Below, in pieces: positions 16,070 to 26,275 of a DNA stretch of 64,000 nucleotides. Every line of letters begins with the position of its first letter. The first letter of the stretch is position 1. A program made the translations under genes and the position numbers. The DNA is from Escherichia boydii. Lineage in GTDB: Bacteria; Pseudomonadota; Gammaproteobacteria; Enterobacterales; Enterobacteriaceae. The DNA lies in contig CP169086.1 in the NCBI GenBank assembly GCA_041890495.1, positions 1,612,001 to 1,676,000 of the forward strand, written 5' to 3'. The notes under the pieces were generated by a model. The model did not search any database and was not told the origin of the DNA. It saw nothing but the letters and a program-made list of their open reading frames with translations.

Positions 16070-18086
16070 GTTATTTTCTGCTTTCAGAAAAGAGAAGATC
16101 TGGGACTTTGACGGAGGTATTCATCCACCGGAGATGAAAACCCAGTCTAACGGCACGCCGCTGCGTCAAATTCCGCTGGCCACCCGTTTCGTTATGCCGC
16201 TCAAGCAGCACATCGGCGCTGAGGGTGAGCTGTGCGTAAAAGAAGGCGATACGGTTCTTCGCGGCCAGCCGCTGACCTTTGGTCGCGGACGCATGCTGCC
16301 GGTGCATGCGCCAACCTCCGGTAAAGTGGTCGCCATTGCCCCGCATACGGTGGCTCACCCGTCCGCGCTCTCAGAGCTGAGCGTGATTATTGAAGCCGAC
16401 GGCGAAGACCGCTGGATTGACCGTGACGGCTGGAGCGATTACCGCACCCACAGCCGCGAAGCGCTTATCGAGCGAATTCATCAGTTCGGCGTCGCCGGGC
16501 TGGGAGGCGCGGGCTTCCCGACCGGCGTCAAGCTGCGCGGCGGTGGCGATAATATTCAGACGTTGATTATCAACGCCGCCGAGTGCGAGCCGTACATCAC
16601 CGCCGACGATCGTCTGATGCAGGACTGTGCAGCGCAGGTGGTGGAAGGCATCCGCATCCTTGCCCACATTCTGCAGCCGCGGGAAGTGCTGATCGGTATC
16701 GAAGACAATAAACCGCAGGCTATTTCAATGCTGCGCGCCGTGCTGGCGGGCAGTCACGATATTAGCCTGCGCGTTATCCCGACCAAGTATCCTTCTGGCG
16801 GCGCAAAACAGCTGACGCAAATTCTCACCGGCAAGCAGGTCCCGCACGGCGGACGCTCTTCGGATATCGGCGTGCTGATGCAAAACGTCGGCACCGCGTA
16901 TGCCGTGAAGCGCGCGGTGATCGACGGTGAACCGTTAACCGAGCGCGTTGTGACGCTGACCGGGGAATCAATTTCTCGTCCAGGCAACGTCTGGGCGCGT
17001 CTGGGTACGCCGGTGCGCCATCTGCTGGAACAGGCTGATTTTTGCCCGGGCAGCGACCAGATGGTAATCATGGGCGGCCCGCTGATGGGCTTTACCCTGC
17101 CGTGGCTCGATGTGCCGGTGGTCAAAATCACCAACTGTCTGCTCGCGCCTTCTCCGACCGAGATGGGCGAAGAGCAGGAAGAGAAAGGCTGCATCCGCTG
17201 CAGCGCCTGTGCCGACGCCTGCCCGGCGGATCTGCTTCCGCAGCAGCTGTACTGGTACAGCAAAGGCCAGCTGCACGACAAGGCGAAAGCCCATAACCTG
17301 GCCGACTGCATCGAATGCGGCGCCTGCGCCTGGGTCTGCCCAAGCAACATCCCGCTGGTGCAGTATTTCCGCCAGGAGAAGGCTGAGATCTATGCCATCT
17401 CCATGGAAGAAAAACGCGCTGCGGAAGCCAAAGCGCGCTTCGAAGCGCGCCAGGCGCGACTGGAACGTGAAAAAATTGCCCGTCAGGAACGCCATAAGCA
17501 GGCCGCCGTTCAGCCTGCCGAAAAAGATCAGGATGCGATTAACGCCGCTCTGGCGCGCGTTCGCGAGAAAAAAGCGACCGCAGCACAGCCTGTGGTGATC
17601 CCGGCGGGTGAGAAACCTGATAACAGCGAAGCCATCGCCGCGCGTGAGGCTCGTAAGGCCGCAGCGCGCGCCCGTCAGGCTGAAAAAGCACAAACGATCC
17701 AGGCAGAGGCGGAAATCGACCCGCGTAAAGCCGCCGTTGAGGCGGCGATTGCCCGGGCCAAAGCCCGCAAAGCCGGTGAGCAAAGCGTGGTCGTCGAGCA
17801 GGATGCGGTCGACCCGCGCAAAGCGGCCGTTGAAGCGGCGATTGCCCGCGCTAAAGCCCGTAAAGCAGCGCAGCAGACACCTGCGGTAGAACCCGAAGCT
17901 CCGGTCGACCCGCGTAAAGCGGCCGTCGAAGCGGCGATTGCCCGTGCTAAAGCCCGTAAAGCGGCGCAGCAGGAAGAGCAACCTCAGGCCGCCAATGATG
18001 ATCCGCGCAAAGCGGCAGTTGCCGCGGCTATTGCCCGCGCTCAGGCCAAAAAAGCCGCCCAGCAGAAGGTTGTAAACGAGGACTAA
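16062..18086 (+). CDS. rsxC: RsxC, ion-translocating oxidoreductase subunit C
   Basis: RsxC is the NADH/FMN-binding peripheral subunit of the Rsx complex, 674 residues. Visible features are a glycine-rich GVAGLGGAGFPTGVKL (about residues 145-160) and a second nucleotide-binding region. Two [4Fe-4S] motifs follow (CIRCSACADACP and CIECGACAWVCP). The C-terminus is a charged Ala/Lys/Arg-rich tail with four tandem repeats. A start at 15876 in the same frame is only an artefact of open frame inside rsxB; the ATG at 16062 matches the family start MLKLFSAFRK. Confidence 0.95.
   Translation: MLKLFSAFRKEKIWDFDGGIHPPEMKTQSNGTPLRQIPLATRFVMPLKQHIGAEGELCVKEGDTVLRGQPLTFGRGRMLPVHAPTSGKVVAIAPHTVAHPSALSELSVIIEADGEDRWIDRDGWSDYRTHSREALIERIHQFGVAGLGGAGFPTGVKLRGGGDNIQTLIINAAECEPYITADDRLMQDCAAQVVEGIRILAHILQPREVLIGIEDNKPQAISMLRAVLAGSHDISLRVIPTKYPSGGAKQLTQILTGKQVPHGGRSSDIGVLMQNVGTAYAVKRAVIDGEPLTERVVTLTGESISRPGNVWARLGTPVRHLLEQADFCPGSDQMVIMGGPLMGFTLPWLDVPVVKITNCLLAPSPTEMGEEQEEKGCIRCSACADACPADLLPQQLYWYSKGQLHDKAKAHNLADCIECGACAWVCPSNIPLVQYFRQEKAEIYAISMEEKRAAEAKARFEARQARLEREKIARQERHKQAAVQPAEKDQDAINAALARVREKKATAAQPVVIPAGEKPDNSEAIAAREARKAAARARQAEKAQTIQAEAEIDPRKAAVEAAIARAKARKAGEQSVVVEQDAVDPRKAAVEAAIARAKARKAAQQTPAVEPEAPVDPRKAAVEAAIARAKARKAAQQEEQPQAANDDPRKAAVAAAIARAQAKKAAQQKVVNED
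17718..18083 (+). repeat. Four tandem repeats in the RsxC tail
   Basis: Four copies of a unit beginning DPRKAAVEAAIARAKARKA follow each other at about 30-32 residue spacing, from codon 553 to the stop. The last is degenerate (DPRKAAVAAAIARAQAKKA). The repeat is known in E. coli RsxC, where the copy number varies between strains. Confidence 0.9.
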
Positions 18087-19144
18087 ATGGTATTCAGAAT
18101 AGCTAGCTCCCCTTATACCCATAACCAGCGCCAGACATCGCGCATTATGCTGTTGGTGTTGCTCGCAGCCGTGCCAGAATCGCAGCGCAACTGTGGTTTT
18201 TTGGTTGGGGTACTCTCGTTCAGATCCTGTTGGCATCGGTTAGTGCTCTGTTAGCCGAAGCTCTCGTACTCAAACTACGCAAGCAGTCGGTAGCCGCAAC
18301 GTTGAAAGATAACTCAGCATTGCTGACAGGCTTATTGCTGGCGGTAAGTATTCCCCCCTCGCGCCATGGTGGATGGTCGTGCTGGGTACGGTGTTTGCGG
18401 TGATCATCGCTAAACAGTTGTATGGCGGTCTGGGGCAAAACCCGTTTAATCCGGCAATGATTGGTTATGTGGTCTTACTGATCTCCTTCCCTGTGCAGAT
18501 GACCAGCTGGTTACCGCCACATGAAATTGCGGTCAACATCCCTGGTTTTATCGACGCCATACAGGTTATTTTCAGCGGACATACCGCCAGTGGTGGTGAT
18601 ATGAACACACTACGCTTAGGTATTGATGGCATTAGTCAGGCGACACCGCTGGATACATTTAAAACCTCTGTCCGTGCCGGTCATTCGGTTTGAACAGATT
18701 ATGCAATATCCGATCTACAGCGGTATTCTGGCGGGCGCTGGTTGGCAATGGGTAAATCTCGCCTGGCTGGCTGGCGGCCTGTGGTTGCTATGGCAGAAAG
18801 CGATTCGCTGGCATATTCCCCTCAGCTTCTTAGTAACGCTGGCGTTATGCGCAACGTTGGGCTGGTTGTTCTCACCAGAAACACTGGCAGCACCGCAAAT
18901 TCATCTGCTGTCTGGTGCGACCATGCTCGGCGCATTCTTTATTTTGACTGACCCGGTTACCGCTTCTACGACCAATCGTGGTCGTCTTATTTTCGGCGCG
19001 CTGGCGGGCTTATTAGTCTGGTTGATCCGCAGTTTCGGCGGCTATCCTGACGGCGTGGCTTTTGCCGTCCTGCTGGCGAACATCACGGTTCCTCTGATCG
19101 ATTACTACACGCGTCCGCGCGTCTACGGCCATCGCAAAGGGTAA
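18087..19144 (+). pseudogene. rsxD: RsxD, ion-translocating oxidoreductase subunit D, frameshifted
   Basis: RsxD is a membrane subunit of the Rsx complex with covalently bound FMN; the DGISQATPLDTFKT region carrying the flavin threonine is present. The DNA matches E. coli rsxD except for three single-base indels. A G is missing near 18176 (CCAGAATC for CCAGGAATC). One C is missing from a run of seven at 18353-18358. An extra T lies near 18690 (GGTTTGAAC). The net length is one base short of the E. coli gene. The frame breaks leave ORF fragments at 18373-18693 and 18623-19144. All changes are in or next to homopolymers. Confidence 0.85.
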
Positions 19145-19147
19145 ACC

Positions 19148-19768
19148 ATGCTGAAAACTATCCGAAAACACGGCATTACGTTGGCGCTATTTGCAGCGGG
19201 TTCAACAGGGTTAACTGCGGCCATCAACCAGATGACCAAAACGACGATTGCTGAACAGGCCAGTCTGCAACAAAAGGCGTTATTTGATCAGGTGCTGCCA
19301 GCCGAACGCTATAACAATGCGCTGGCACAGAGTTGCTATCTGGTAACTGCGCCAGAGTTAGGTAAAGGTGAGCATCGGGTTTACATCGCCAAACAGAATG
19401 ACAAACCGGTAGCCGCCGTTCTGGAAACAACCGCGCCAGATGGCTATTCCGGTGCGATTCAGCTGCTGGTGGGAGCCGATTTTAACGGCACGGTACTTGG
19501 CACGCGCGTGACAGAGCACCACGAAACGCCAGGGCTTGGCGATAAAATCGAACTGCGCCTTTCTGACTGGATCACCCATTTTGCGGGTAAAAAAATCAGT
19601 GGTGCGGATGATGCGCATTGGGCGGTGAAGAAAGATGGTGGTGATTTCGACCAGTTCACCGGCGCAACGATTACTCCCCGCGCGGTGGTTAATGCGGTAA
19701 AACGCGCCGGATTGTACGCTCAGACGTTACCGTCACAACTTTCTCAACTTCCTGCCTGTGGAGAATAA
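19148..19768 (+). CDS. rsxG: RsxG, ion-translocating oxidoreductase subunit G
   Basis: RsxG has one N-terminal membrane helix (about residues 9-25) and a periplasmic FMN-binding domain. The flavin-attachment motif TGATIT lies at 171-176. The product is 206 residues and E. coli-like throughout. It starts three bases after the rsxD stop and is followed by rsxE. Confidence 0.95.
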   Translation: MLKTIRKHGITLALFAAGSTGLTAAINQMTKTTIAEQASLQQKALFDQVLPAERYNNALAQSCYLVTAPELGKGEHRVYIAKQNDKPVAAVLETTAPDGYSGAIQLLVGADFNGTVLGTRVTEHHETPGLGDKIELRLSDWITHFAGKKISGADDAHWAVKKDGGDFDQFTGATITPRAVVNAVKRAGLYAQTLPSQLSQLPACGE

Positions 19769-19771
19769 AGC

Positions 19772-20467
19772 GTGAGCGAAATTAAAGACGTTATTGTTCA
19801 GGGGTTGTGGAAAAACAACTCTGCGCTGGTCCAGCTGCTCGGCCTCTGTCCGCTATTGGCGGTCACGTCCACTGCCACTAACGCTCTGGGTTTAGGACTT
19901 GCGACTACGCTGGTACTGACGCTGACTAACCTGACCATTTCGACGCTGCGTCACTGGACGCCAGCCGAGATCCGCATTCCCATTTACGTGATGATCATCG
20001 CCTCGGTGGTCAGCGCTGTACAGATGCTGATCAACGCCTACGCCTTTGGCCTGTATCAATCATTAGGGATTTTTATTCCGCTGATTGTCACTAACTGTAT
20101 CGTGGTGGGCCGCGCTGAAGCCTTCGCCGCCAAAAAAGGTCCGGCGCTTTCGGCACTGGACGGCTTTTCAATTGGTATGGGCGCAACCTGCGCCATGTTC
20201 GTGCTGGGTTCACTACGCGAAATTATCGGCAATGGCACGTTGTTTGACGGTGCAGATGCGCTGTTAGGTAGCTGGGCAAAAGTATTACGCGTGGAGATTT
20301 TCCACACCGACTCCCCTTTCCTGCTGGCGATGCTGCCACCAGGTGCATTTATTGGCCTGGGACTGATGCTGGCAGGAAAATACCTGATTGATGAAAGAAT
20401 GAAAAAGCGCCGTGCTGAAGCAGCTGCAGAACGTGCATTGCCAAACGGTGAAACAGGGAATGTCTGA
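19772..20467 (+). CDS. rsxE: RsxE, ion-translocating oxidoreductase subunit E
   Basis: RsxE is a 231-residue polytopic membrane subunit, paralogous to RsxA, with about six helices. A GTG codon at 19772 is the start, as in E. coli. Its stop overlaps the nth start (TGATGA). It completes the rsxABCDGE order. Confidence 0.94.
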   Translation: MSEIKDVIVQGLWKNNSALVQLLGLCPLLAVTSTATNALGLGLATTLVLTLTNLTISTLRHWTPAEIRIPIYVMIIASVVSAVQMLINAYAFGLYQSLGIFIPLIVTNCIVVGRAEAFAAKKGPALSALDGFSIGMGATCAMFVLGSLREIIGNGTLFDGADALLGSWAKVLRVEIFHTDSPFLLAMLPPGAFIGLGLMLAGKYLIDERMKKRRAEAAAERALPNGETGNV

Positions 20468-21102
20468 TGAATAAAGCAAAACGCCTGGAGATCCTCACTC
20501 GCCTGCGTGAGAACAATCCTCATCCCACCACCGAGCTTAATTTCAGTTCGCCTTTTGAATTGCTGATTGCCGTACTGCTTTCCGCTCAGGCGACCGATGT
20601 CAGTGTTAATAAGGCGACGGCGAAACTCTACCCGGTGGCGAATACGCCTGCAGCGATGCTTGAACTGGGCGTTGAAGGGGTGAAAACCTATATCAAAACG
20701 ATTGGGCTTTATAACAGCAAAGCAGAAAATATCATCAAAACCTGCCGTATCTTGCTGGAGCAGCATAATGGCGAGGTTCCGGAAGATCGTGCTGCGCTTG
20801 AAGCCCTGCCCGGCGTAGGTCGTAAAACAGCCAACGTCGTATTAAACACTGCATTCGGCTGGCCGACTATTGCTGTCGACACGCACATTTTCCGCGTTTG
20901 TAATCGTACTCAATTTGCGCCGGGGAAAAACGTCGAACAGGTAGAAGAAAAGCTACTGAAAGTGGTTCCAGCAGAGTTTAAAGTCGACTGCCACCATTGG
21001 TTGATCCTGCACGGGCGTTATACCTGCATTGCCCGCAAGCCCCGCTGTGGCTCTTGTATTATTGAAGATCTTTGTGAATACAAAGAGAAAGTCTATCCCT
21101 GA
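20467..21102 (+). CDS. nth: Endonuclease III (Nth)
   Basis: Nth is a bifunctional DNA glycosylase/AP lyase that removes oxidised pyrimidines in base-excision repair. The 211-residue product shows the helix-hairpin-helix LPGVGRKTANVV with the catalytic lysine, the catalytic aspartate in VDTHIFRVCNRT, and the C-terminal [4Fe-4S] loop CIARKPRCGSCIIEDLC. It is translationally coupled to rsxE. An E. coli-like sequence. Confidence 0.97.
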   Translation: MNKAKRLEILTRLRENNPHPTTELNFSSPFELLIAVLLSAQATDVSVNKATAKLYPVANTPAAMLELGVEGVKTYIKTIGLYNSKAENIIKTCRILLEQHNGEVPEDRAALEALPGVGRKTANVVLNTAFGWPTIAVDTHIFRVCNRTQFAPGKNVEQVEEKLLKVVPAEFKVDCHHWLILHGRYTCIARKPRCGSCIIEDLCEYKEKVYP

Positions 21103-21117
21103 TTATCCAATCCCTTA

Positions 21118-21151
21118 CCAAAAGAAGGGCAATCAAGCACTCTTCTTTTGG
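21118..21151 (+). terminator. Inverted repeat after nth
   Basis: CCAAAAGAAG (21118-21127) and CTTCTTTTGG (21142-21151) form a ten-pair stem with a 14-base loop. No strong T run follows, so its role as a terminator is tentative. Confidence 0.5.
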
Positions 21152-21693
21152 CCGTTATTTGTCCGCCATTCCCTTCCATTAACCTGTCACTTGTTCGGTC
21201 GTTTAACGCTCAAACAGGTTAATACTTTTTTCATAGCCGAAAATTTCTATACATCTGTGATCGCGATCACTCTGATAACTTCATGTTGTTTTTTTGTTGT
21301 CAAAATCGAACTAAAGCCTTTGTCTGACAAGACACTCTTCTTTTTTTACCGACGATAAGACCATCTATTTTTCAGAATATGGGCTATATCACTGCCATAG
21401 ACGGCAAATAGCAGAACATATCGCCAAACACCGGTCATGACAGGTCTCTGCCAGTCGAAAAAACTACCTTTGCACATCGTATAAAATTTAACGCTGAATA
21501 ACATTTGTATGAACCGACGATTATACCACGCCAGTTATATGTAACAGATTATTACAAAGGACTTGTCTGAAAGTGCAAGATAGTGAACATTACCTGCCGT
21601 TTCCCCTCCCACTATAACAATTGCGCGTATGTTTTTTATACATAACGCGAGAAAGCACCCCCGTTAATATGGGATGTAAAAAAAGAGGTAAAA
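21152..21693. other. Intergenic region upstream of dtpA
   Basis: These 540 bases are AT-rich and hold no ORF I can support. They must include the dtpA promoter and a long leader. OmpR controls this gene in E. coli, but I could not place an OmpR site with confidence. Confidence 0.5.
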
Positions 21694-23196
21694 GTGTCCA
21701 CTGCAAACCAAAAACCAACTGAAAGCGTCAGTTTGAACGCTTTCAAACAACCGAAGGCGTTCTATCTCATCTTCTCGATTGAGTTATGGGAACGTTTTGG
21801 TTATTACGGCCTACAAGGAATTATGGCTGTTTACCTGGTTAAACAACTGGGTATGTCTGAAGCGGATTCAATCACCCTTTTCTCTTCCTTTAGTGCCCTG
21901 GTTTATGGTCTGGTCGCTATCGGCGGCTGGTTAGGTGACAAGGTACTGGGTACTAAACGCGTAATTATGCTCGGCGCTATTGTGCTGGCGATTGGTTATG
22001 CTCTGGTTGCCTGGTCTGGTCACGACGCCGGTATCGTTTATATGGGTATGGCGGCTATTGCGGTCGGTAACGGCCTGTTTAAAGCTAACCCGTCTTCTCT
22101 GCTTTCTACATGCTATGAGAAAAACGACCCGCGTCTGGACGGTGCATTCACCATGTACTACATGTCCGTCAACATCGGCTCTTTCTTCTCTATGATTGCT
22201 ACGCCGTGGCTGGCCGCGAAATACGGCTGGAGTGTTGCGTTTGCGTTGAGCGTTGTAGGCCTGCTGATCACTATCGTTAACTTCGCCTTCTGCCAACGCT
22301 GGGTTAAACAGTACGGTTCAAAACCAGACTTCGAGCCTATCAACTACCGTAACCTGCTGCTGACCATTATTGGTGTTGTGGCACTGATCGCTATCGCCAC
22401 CTGGCTGCTGCACAATCAGGAAGTTGCGCGTATGGCGCTGGGCGTTGTTGCCTTCGGTATCGTGGTTATCTTCGGTAAAGAAGCCTTCGCGATGAAAGGT
22501 GCTGCGCGTCGTAAAATGATCGTTGCCTTCATCCTGATGCTCGAAGCCATTATCTTCTTCGTGCTGTACAGCCAGATGCCAACGTCACTGAACTTCTTTG
22601 CGATTCGTAACGTTGAGCACTCCATTCTGGGTCTGGCCGTAGAACCTGAGCAGTATCAGGCACTGAACCCGTTCTGGATCATCATCGGTAGTCCGATTCT
22701 GGCCGCTATCTATAACAAGATGGGCGATACCCTGCCGATGCCAACCAAGTTTGCAATCGGCATGGTGATGTGTTCTGGTGCGTTCCTGATTCTGCCGCTG
22801 GGTGCGAAATTCGCGTCTGACGCTGGTATCGTGTCTGTAAGCTGGCTGGTCGCAAGCTATGGCCTGCAGAGCATCGGGGAACTGATGATCTCTGGTCTGG
22901 GTCTGGCAATGGTTGCTCAACTCGTTCCGCAGCGTCTGATGGGCTTCATTATGGGTAGCTGGTTCCTGACCACTGCCGGTGCAAACCTGATTGGTGGTTA
23001 TGTTGCGGGTATGATGGCTGTGCCGGATAACGTTACCGATCCGCTGATGTCACTGGAAGTCTATGGTCGCGTATTCTTGCAGATTGGTGTCGCTACTGCC
23101 GTTATTGCAGTACTGATGCTGCTGACCGCGCCGAAACTGCACCGCATGACGCAGGATGACGCTGCAGACAAAGCGGCGAAAGCAGCCGTAGCGTAA
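21694..23196 (+). CDS. dtpA: Dipeptide/tripeptide permease DtpA (TppB)
   Basis: DtpA is a proton-coupled oligopeptide transporter of the POT/PTR family in the major facilitator superfamily, 500 residues with about 14 helices. The family signature ELWERFGYYGLQGIMAVYL near residue 30 holds the ExxERFxYY proton-coupling motif. The FYMSVNIGS-type second signature reads TMYYMSVNIGSFFSM. The start is GTG with AAGAGGTAAAA upstream. E. coli-like throughout. Confidence 0.97.
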   Translation: MSTANQKPTESVSLNAFKQPKAFYLIFSIELWERFGYYGLQGIMAVYLVKQLGMSEADSITLFSSFSALVYGLVAIGGWLGDKVLGTKRVIMLGAIVLAIGYALVAWSGHDAGIVYMGMAAIAVGNGLFKANPSSLLSTCYEKNDPRLDGAFTMYYMSVNIGSFFSMIATPWLAAKYGWSVAFALSVVGLLITIVNFAFCQRWVKQYGSKPDFEPINYRNLLLTIIGVVALIAIATWLLHNQEVARMALGVVAFGIVVIFGKEAFAMKGAARRKMIVAFILMLEAIIFFVLYSQMPTSLNFFAIRNVEHSILGLAVEPEQYQALNPFWIIIGSPILAAIYNKMGDTLPMPTKFAIGMVMCSGAFLILPLGAKFASDAGIVSVSWLVASYGLQSIGELMISGLGLAMVAQLVPQRLMGFIMGSWFLTTAGANLIGGYVAGMMAVPDNVTDPLMSLEVYGRVFLQIGVATAVIAVLMLLTAPKLHRMTQDDAADKAAKAAVA

Positions 23197-23218
23197 AATT
23201 CAGGGAAACTCTTTTACA

Positions 23219-23252
23219 AGCCGCTAACTTTTCGTTAGCGGCTTTTTTTTTG
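23219..23252 (+). terminator. Intrinsic terminator of dtpA
   Basis: AGCCGCTAAC (23219-23228) pairs with GTTAGCGGCT (23234-23243) around TTTTC, followed by a run of eight or more T. A strong standard terminator. Confidence 0.93.
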
Positions 23253-23301
23253 TTCAGCAACGCACTACCATACTTTAAACCACAGACAAAAGGAGTTACC
23301 G

Positions 23302-23907
23302 ATGAAATTGTTCTACAAACCGGGTGCCTGCTCTCTCGCTTCCCATATCACCCTGCGTGAGAGCGGAAAGGATTTTACCCTCGTCAGTGTGGATTTAATG
23401 AAAAAACGTCTCGAAAACGGTGACGATTACTTTGCCGTTAACCCTAAGGGGCAGGTGCCTGCATTGCTGCTGGATGACGGTACTTTGCTGACGGAAGGCG
23501 TAGCGATTATGCAGTATCTTGCCGACAGCGTCCCCGACCGCCAGTTGCTGGCACCGGTAAACAGTATTTCCCGCTATAAAACCATCGAATGGCTGAATTA
23601 CATCGCCACCGAGCTGCATAAAGGTTTCACACCTCTGTTTCGCCCTGATACACCGGAAGAGTACAAACCGACAGTTCGCGCGCAGCTGGAGAAGAAGCTG
23701 CAATATGTGAACGAGGCACTGAAGGATGAGCACTGGATCTGCGGGCAAAGATTTACAATTGCTGATGCCTATCTGTTTACGGTTCTGCGCTGGGCATACG
23801 CGGTGAAACTGAATCTGGAAGGGTTAGAGCACATTGCAGCATTTATGCAACGTATGGCTGAACGTCCGGAAGTACAAGACGCGCTGTCAGCGGAAGGCTT
23901 AAAGTAA
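23302..23907 (+). CDS. gstA: Glutathione S-transferase GstA
   Basis: This is a beta-class cytosolic glutathione transferase of 201 residues. The N-terminal thioredoxin-fold half begins [20 protein letters not shown] with the beta-class Cys10, and includes [14 protein letters not shown]. The helical C-terminal half follows. SD AAGGAG precedes the ATG. E. coli-like. Confidence 0.96.
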
Positions 23908-23913
23908 TAGCCA

Positions 23914-23939
23914 TCGGCCCACAGGTCGTTGTGGGCCGA
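23914..23939. terminator. Hairpin between gstA and pdxY ends
   Basis: TCGGCCCACA and TGTGGGCCGA form a perfect ten-pair stem with a six-base loop between the convergent genes. There is no T run on either strand, so it may be a weak bidirectional terminator. Confidence 0.5.
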
Positions 23940-23950
23940 AATGAGATATT

Positions 23951-24814
23951 TCAGAGCTTTGTTGCGCTGAAGTAATGTTCTGGTTTGGCAATACGATCCT
24001 GAGCAGCCACCACTTGCAGCTCATATTCCTGCATTGCTTTGGTGGTCACCATGATTTCGTAGACTGCAGCGGTCACATGTTCCAGCGCCTCCTGCAGCGT
24101 TGCCCCCTGAAGCAGTTTCACCAGCAGTAAACCGCTCGTCACATCACCAACACCTACCGGCTGGCGCATACCAAAATCCACCAGCGGACGGCTGATATGC
24201 CAGGCTTCATCGGCGGTGACCAGCAGCATTTCAAAACGGTCACGGCTGTAGCCAGCTCGCGCCAGGTGTTTAACCAACACAATTTGTGGCCCTTGCGCAA
24301 TGAGTTCGCGCGCTGCCAGAACCGCTTCTTCGACGTTATTTACCGCATGCTCACAGAGTATTTCCAGCTCAACCAGATTTGGCGCAATGATATCGCTGGC
24401 AGGCAAACCGTGCCGCACATGAAACTCTGCGACACCCGGTGCAACGATACAGCCTTTTTCCGGATGACCCATTACCGGATCGCAAAAATATTTCGCCTGC
24501 GGATTCGCGGCTTTCACCTGACGGACGATACCGAGGATATGTTCACCCTGCTCCGCCGATCCCAGATAGCCACTTAATACGGCATCACAGGTGTGTAATT
24601 TATCAATGGCGGCAATGCCTTGCACAATTTCGGTTAAATGGCTGGGCGGCATCACGCAGCCAGTCCATTTGCCGTATTGGGTGTGATTAGAAAATTGAAC
24701 GGTGTTCAGCGGCCAGACGTTCGCGCCCAGGCGGCGCATCGGAAACTCTGCCGCACTGTTACCCGCATGACCATAAACAACGTGAGACTGGATAGCGAGA
24801 ATATTTTTCATCAT
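23951..24814 (-). CDS. pdxY: Pyridoxal kinase PdxY
   Basis: PdxY phosphorylates pyridoxal in the vitamin B6 salvage pathway and belongs to the ribokinase/PfkB superfamily. The 287 residues include SHVVYGHAGNSAAEFPMRRLG-type N-terminal motifs and the C-terminal catalytic GVGDVTSGLLL. It follows tyrS on the minus strand across a terminator, with pdxH further upstream, so B6 genes flank tyrS. E. coli-like. Confidence 0.97.
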   Translation of the reverse strand: MMKNILAIQSHVVYGHAGNSAAEFPMRRLGANVWPLNTVQFSNHTQYGKWTGCVMPPSHLTEIVQGIAAIDKLHTCDAVLSGYLGSAEQGEHILGIVRQVKAANPQAKYFCDPVMGHPEKGCIVAPGVAEFHVRHGLPASDIIAPNLVELEILCEHAVNNVEEAVLAARELIAQGPQIVLVKHLARAGYSRDRFEMLLVTADEAWHISRPLVDFGMRQPVGVGDVTSGLLLVKLLQGATLQEALEHVTAAVYEIMVTTKAMQEYELQVVAAQDRIAKPEHYFSATKL

Positions 24815-24820
24815 GTTCCC

Positions 24821-24858
24821 TGTATAAAAACCAGGGGGAGTGATTTCTCACTCCCCCT
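24821..24858 (-). terminator. Terminator between tyrS and pdxY
   Basis: On the minus strand AGGGGGAGTGA and TCACTCCCCCT (24848-24858 and 24833-24843) form an eleven-pair stem with a GAAA loop. It is followed by GGTTTTTATACA. It lies between the tyrS stop and the pdxY start and would limit readthrough into pdxY. Confidence 0.85.
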
Positions 24859-24872
24859 TTCCACTTAATGCA

Positions 24873-26147
24873 TTATTTCCAGCAAATCAGACAGTAATTC
24901 TTTTTACCGCGACGCAGTAAGGTAAAACGACCAAACAGACGATCTTCTTCTTTAAAGAAGTATTCAGGATCGGACTGTTTTTCACCGTTAATGGTGATGG
25001 CATTGGAGGCGATAGTTTTACGTGCCTGACCACGGGAAGGTTGCAGTTCAGAATCGACCAGTGCCTGCATCAGGTCTGCGCCCTTTTCCATCTCAACCAT
25101 CGGTACGCCGTCCTGCGCCAGCTGTTCGAAGTCCGCTTCACTCAGCGCACTCAAAGAACCGCTGAACAGGCATTCGGTAATACGTTTTGCCGCCTGTAAA
25201 CCTTCTTCACCGTGAACCAGACGAGTCACCTGCTCCGCCAGTACATACTGGGCGCGCGGTGCTTTACCGCTGTTTTTATCTTCTTCTTCCAGGGCGTTGA
25301 TCTCTTCAATGCTCATAAAGGTGAAGAACTTCAGGAAGCGGTAAACGTCGGCATCCGCAGTGTTGATCCAGAACTGGTAGAATTTGTACGGGCTGGTTTT
25401 CTTCGGATCCAACCAGACTGCGCCGCCTTCAGTTTTACCAAATTTGGTGCCATCTGCTTTAGTGATCAGCGGAACGGTCAGGCCAAACACCTGATTCTGA
25501 TGCAGACGACGGGTCAGGTCGATACCAGAAGTGATGTTACCCCACTGGTCAGAACCACCAATTTGCAGCACCACACCGTACTGTTTGTTCAGACAGGCGA
25601 AGTCATAACCCTGCAACAGGTTGTAGGAAAACTCAGTGAACGAAATCCCCTGATCTTCACGGTTGAGACGCTGCTTAACCGCTTCTTTGTTGATCATCTG
25701 GTTAACGGAGAAGTGTTTGCCAATATCGCGCAGGAAGGTCAGCACATTCATATTGCCGAACCAGTCATAGTTGTTCGCCGCGATAGCAGAGTTTTCTCCA
25801 CAGTCGAAATCGAGGAACGGGGCAACCTGCTTACGGATTTTGTCCACCCACTCCTGAACAGTTTCTTCGGTGTTCAGCTTACGCTCGGCAGCTTTGAAGC
25901 TCGGGTCGCCAATCAGACCCGTCGCGCCGCCTACCAGCGCAACCGGCTTGTGGCCCGCCTGCTGGAAGCGTTTCAGGCATAACAATGGAACAAGATGCCC
26001 CAAATGCAAGCTGTCAGCGGTAGGATCGAAGCCGCAATAGAGCGCGATCGGGCCTTGCGCCAGTCGCTCTGCTAACGCTTCCTCGTCCGTCACCTGGGCT
26101 ACCAGCCCCCGCTCTTGCAATTGTTTAATCAAGTTACTGCTTGCCAT
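24873..26147 (-). CDS. tyrS: Tyrosyl-tRNA synthetase
   Basis: TyrS charges tRNA-Tyr; class I synthetase homodimer of 424 residues. The HIGH-like motif LHLGHLVPL, the KMSKS-like KFGKTEGG and a C-terminal S4-like RNA-binding domain ([19 protein letters not shown]) are visible. An ATG 12 bases upstream is in frame; the start at 26147 gives the known N-terminus [14 protein letters not shown]. It is identical to E. coli as far as I can recall. Confidence 0.97.
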
Positions 26148-26275
26148 CAAAATCTCCATGTATATAACGACTGCACCTTTGCCGGTACACGACTTTTCGC
26201 CAGATGCGAAAGAGACATAGAATAAAGTGCCAGAATCAGGAGTACCAGCGATTAAAGCAAGATTTTTGCATCTTT

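Noticed and set aside
17718..18083. Possible CRISPR-like array
   Set aside because: The regular repeat is coding, the RsxC tail; units have no conserved DNA spacers.
16968..18236. 422-codon minus-strand ORF
   Set aside because: Shadow of the GC-rich repetitive rsxC tail; composition biased, no domain.
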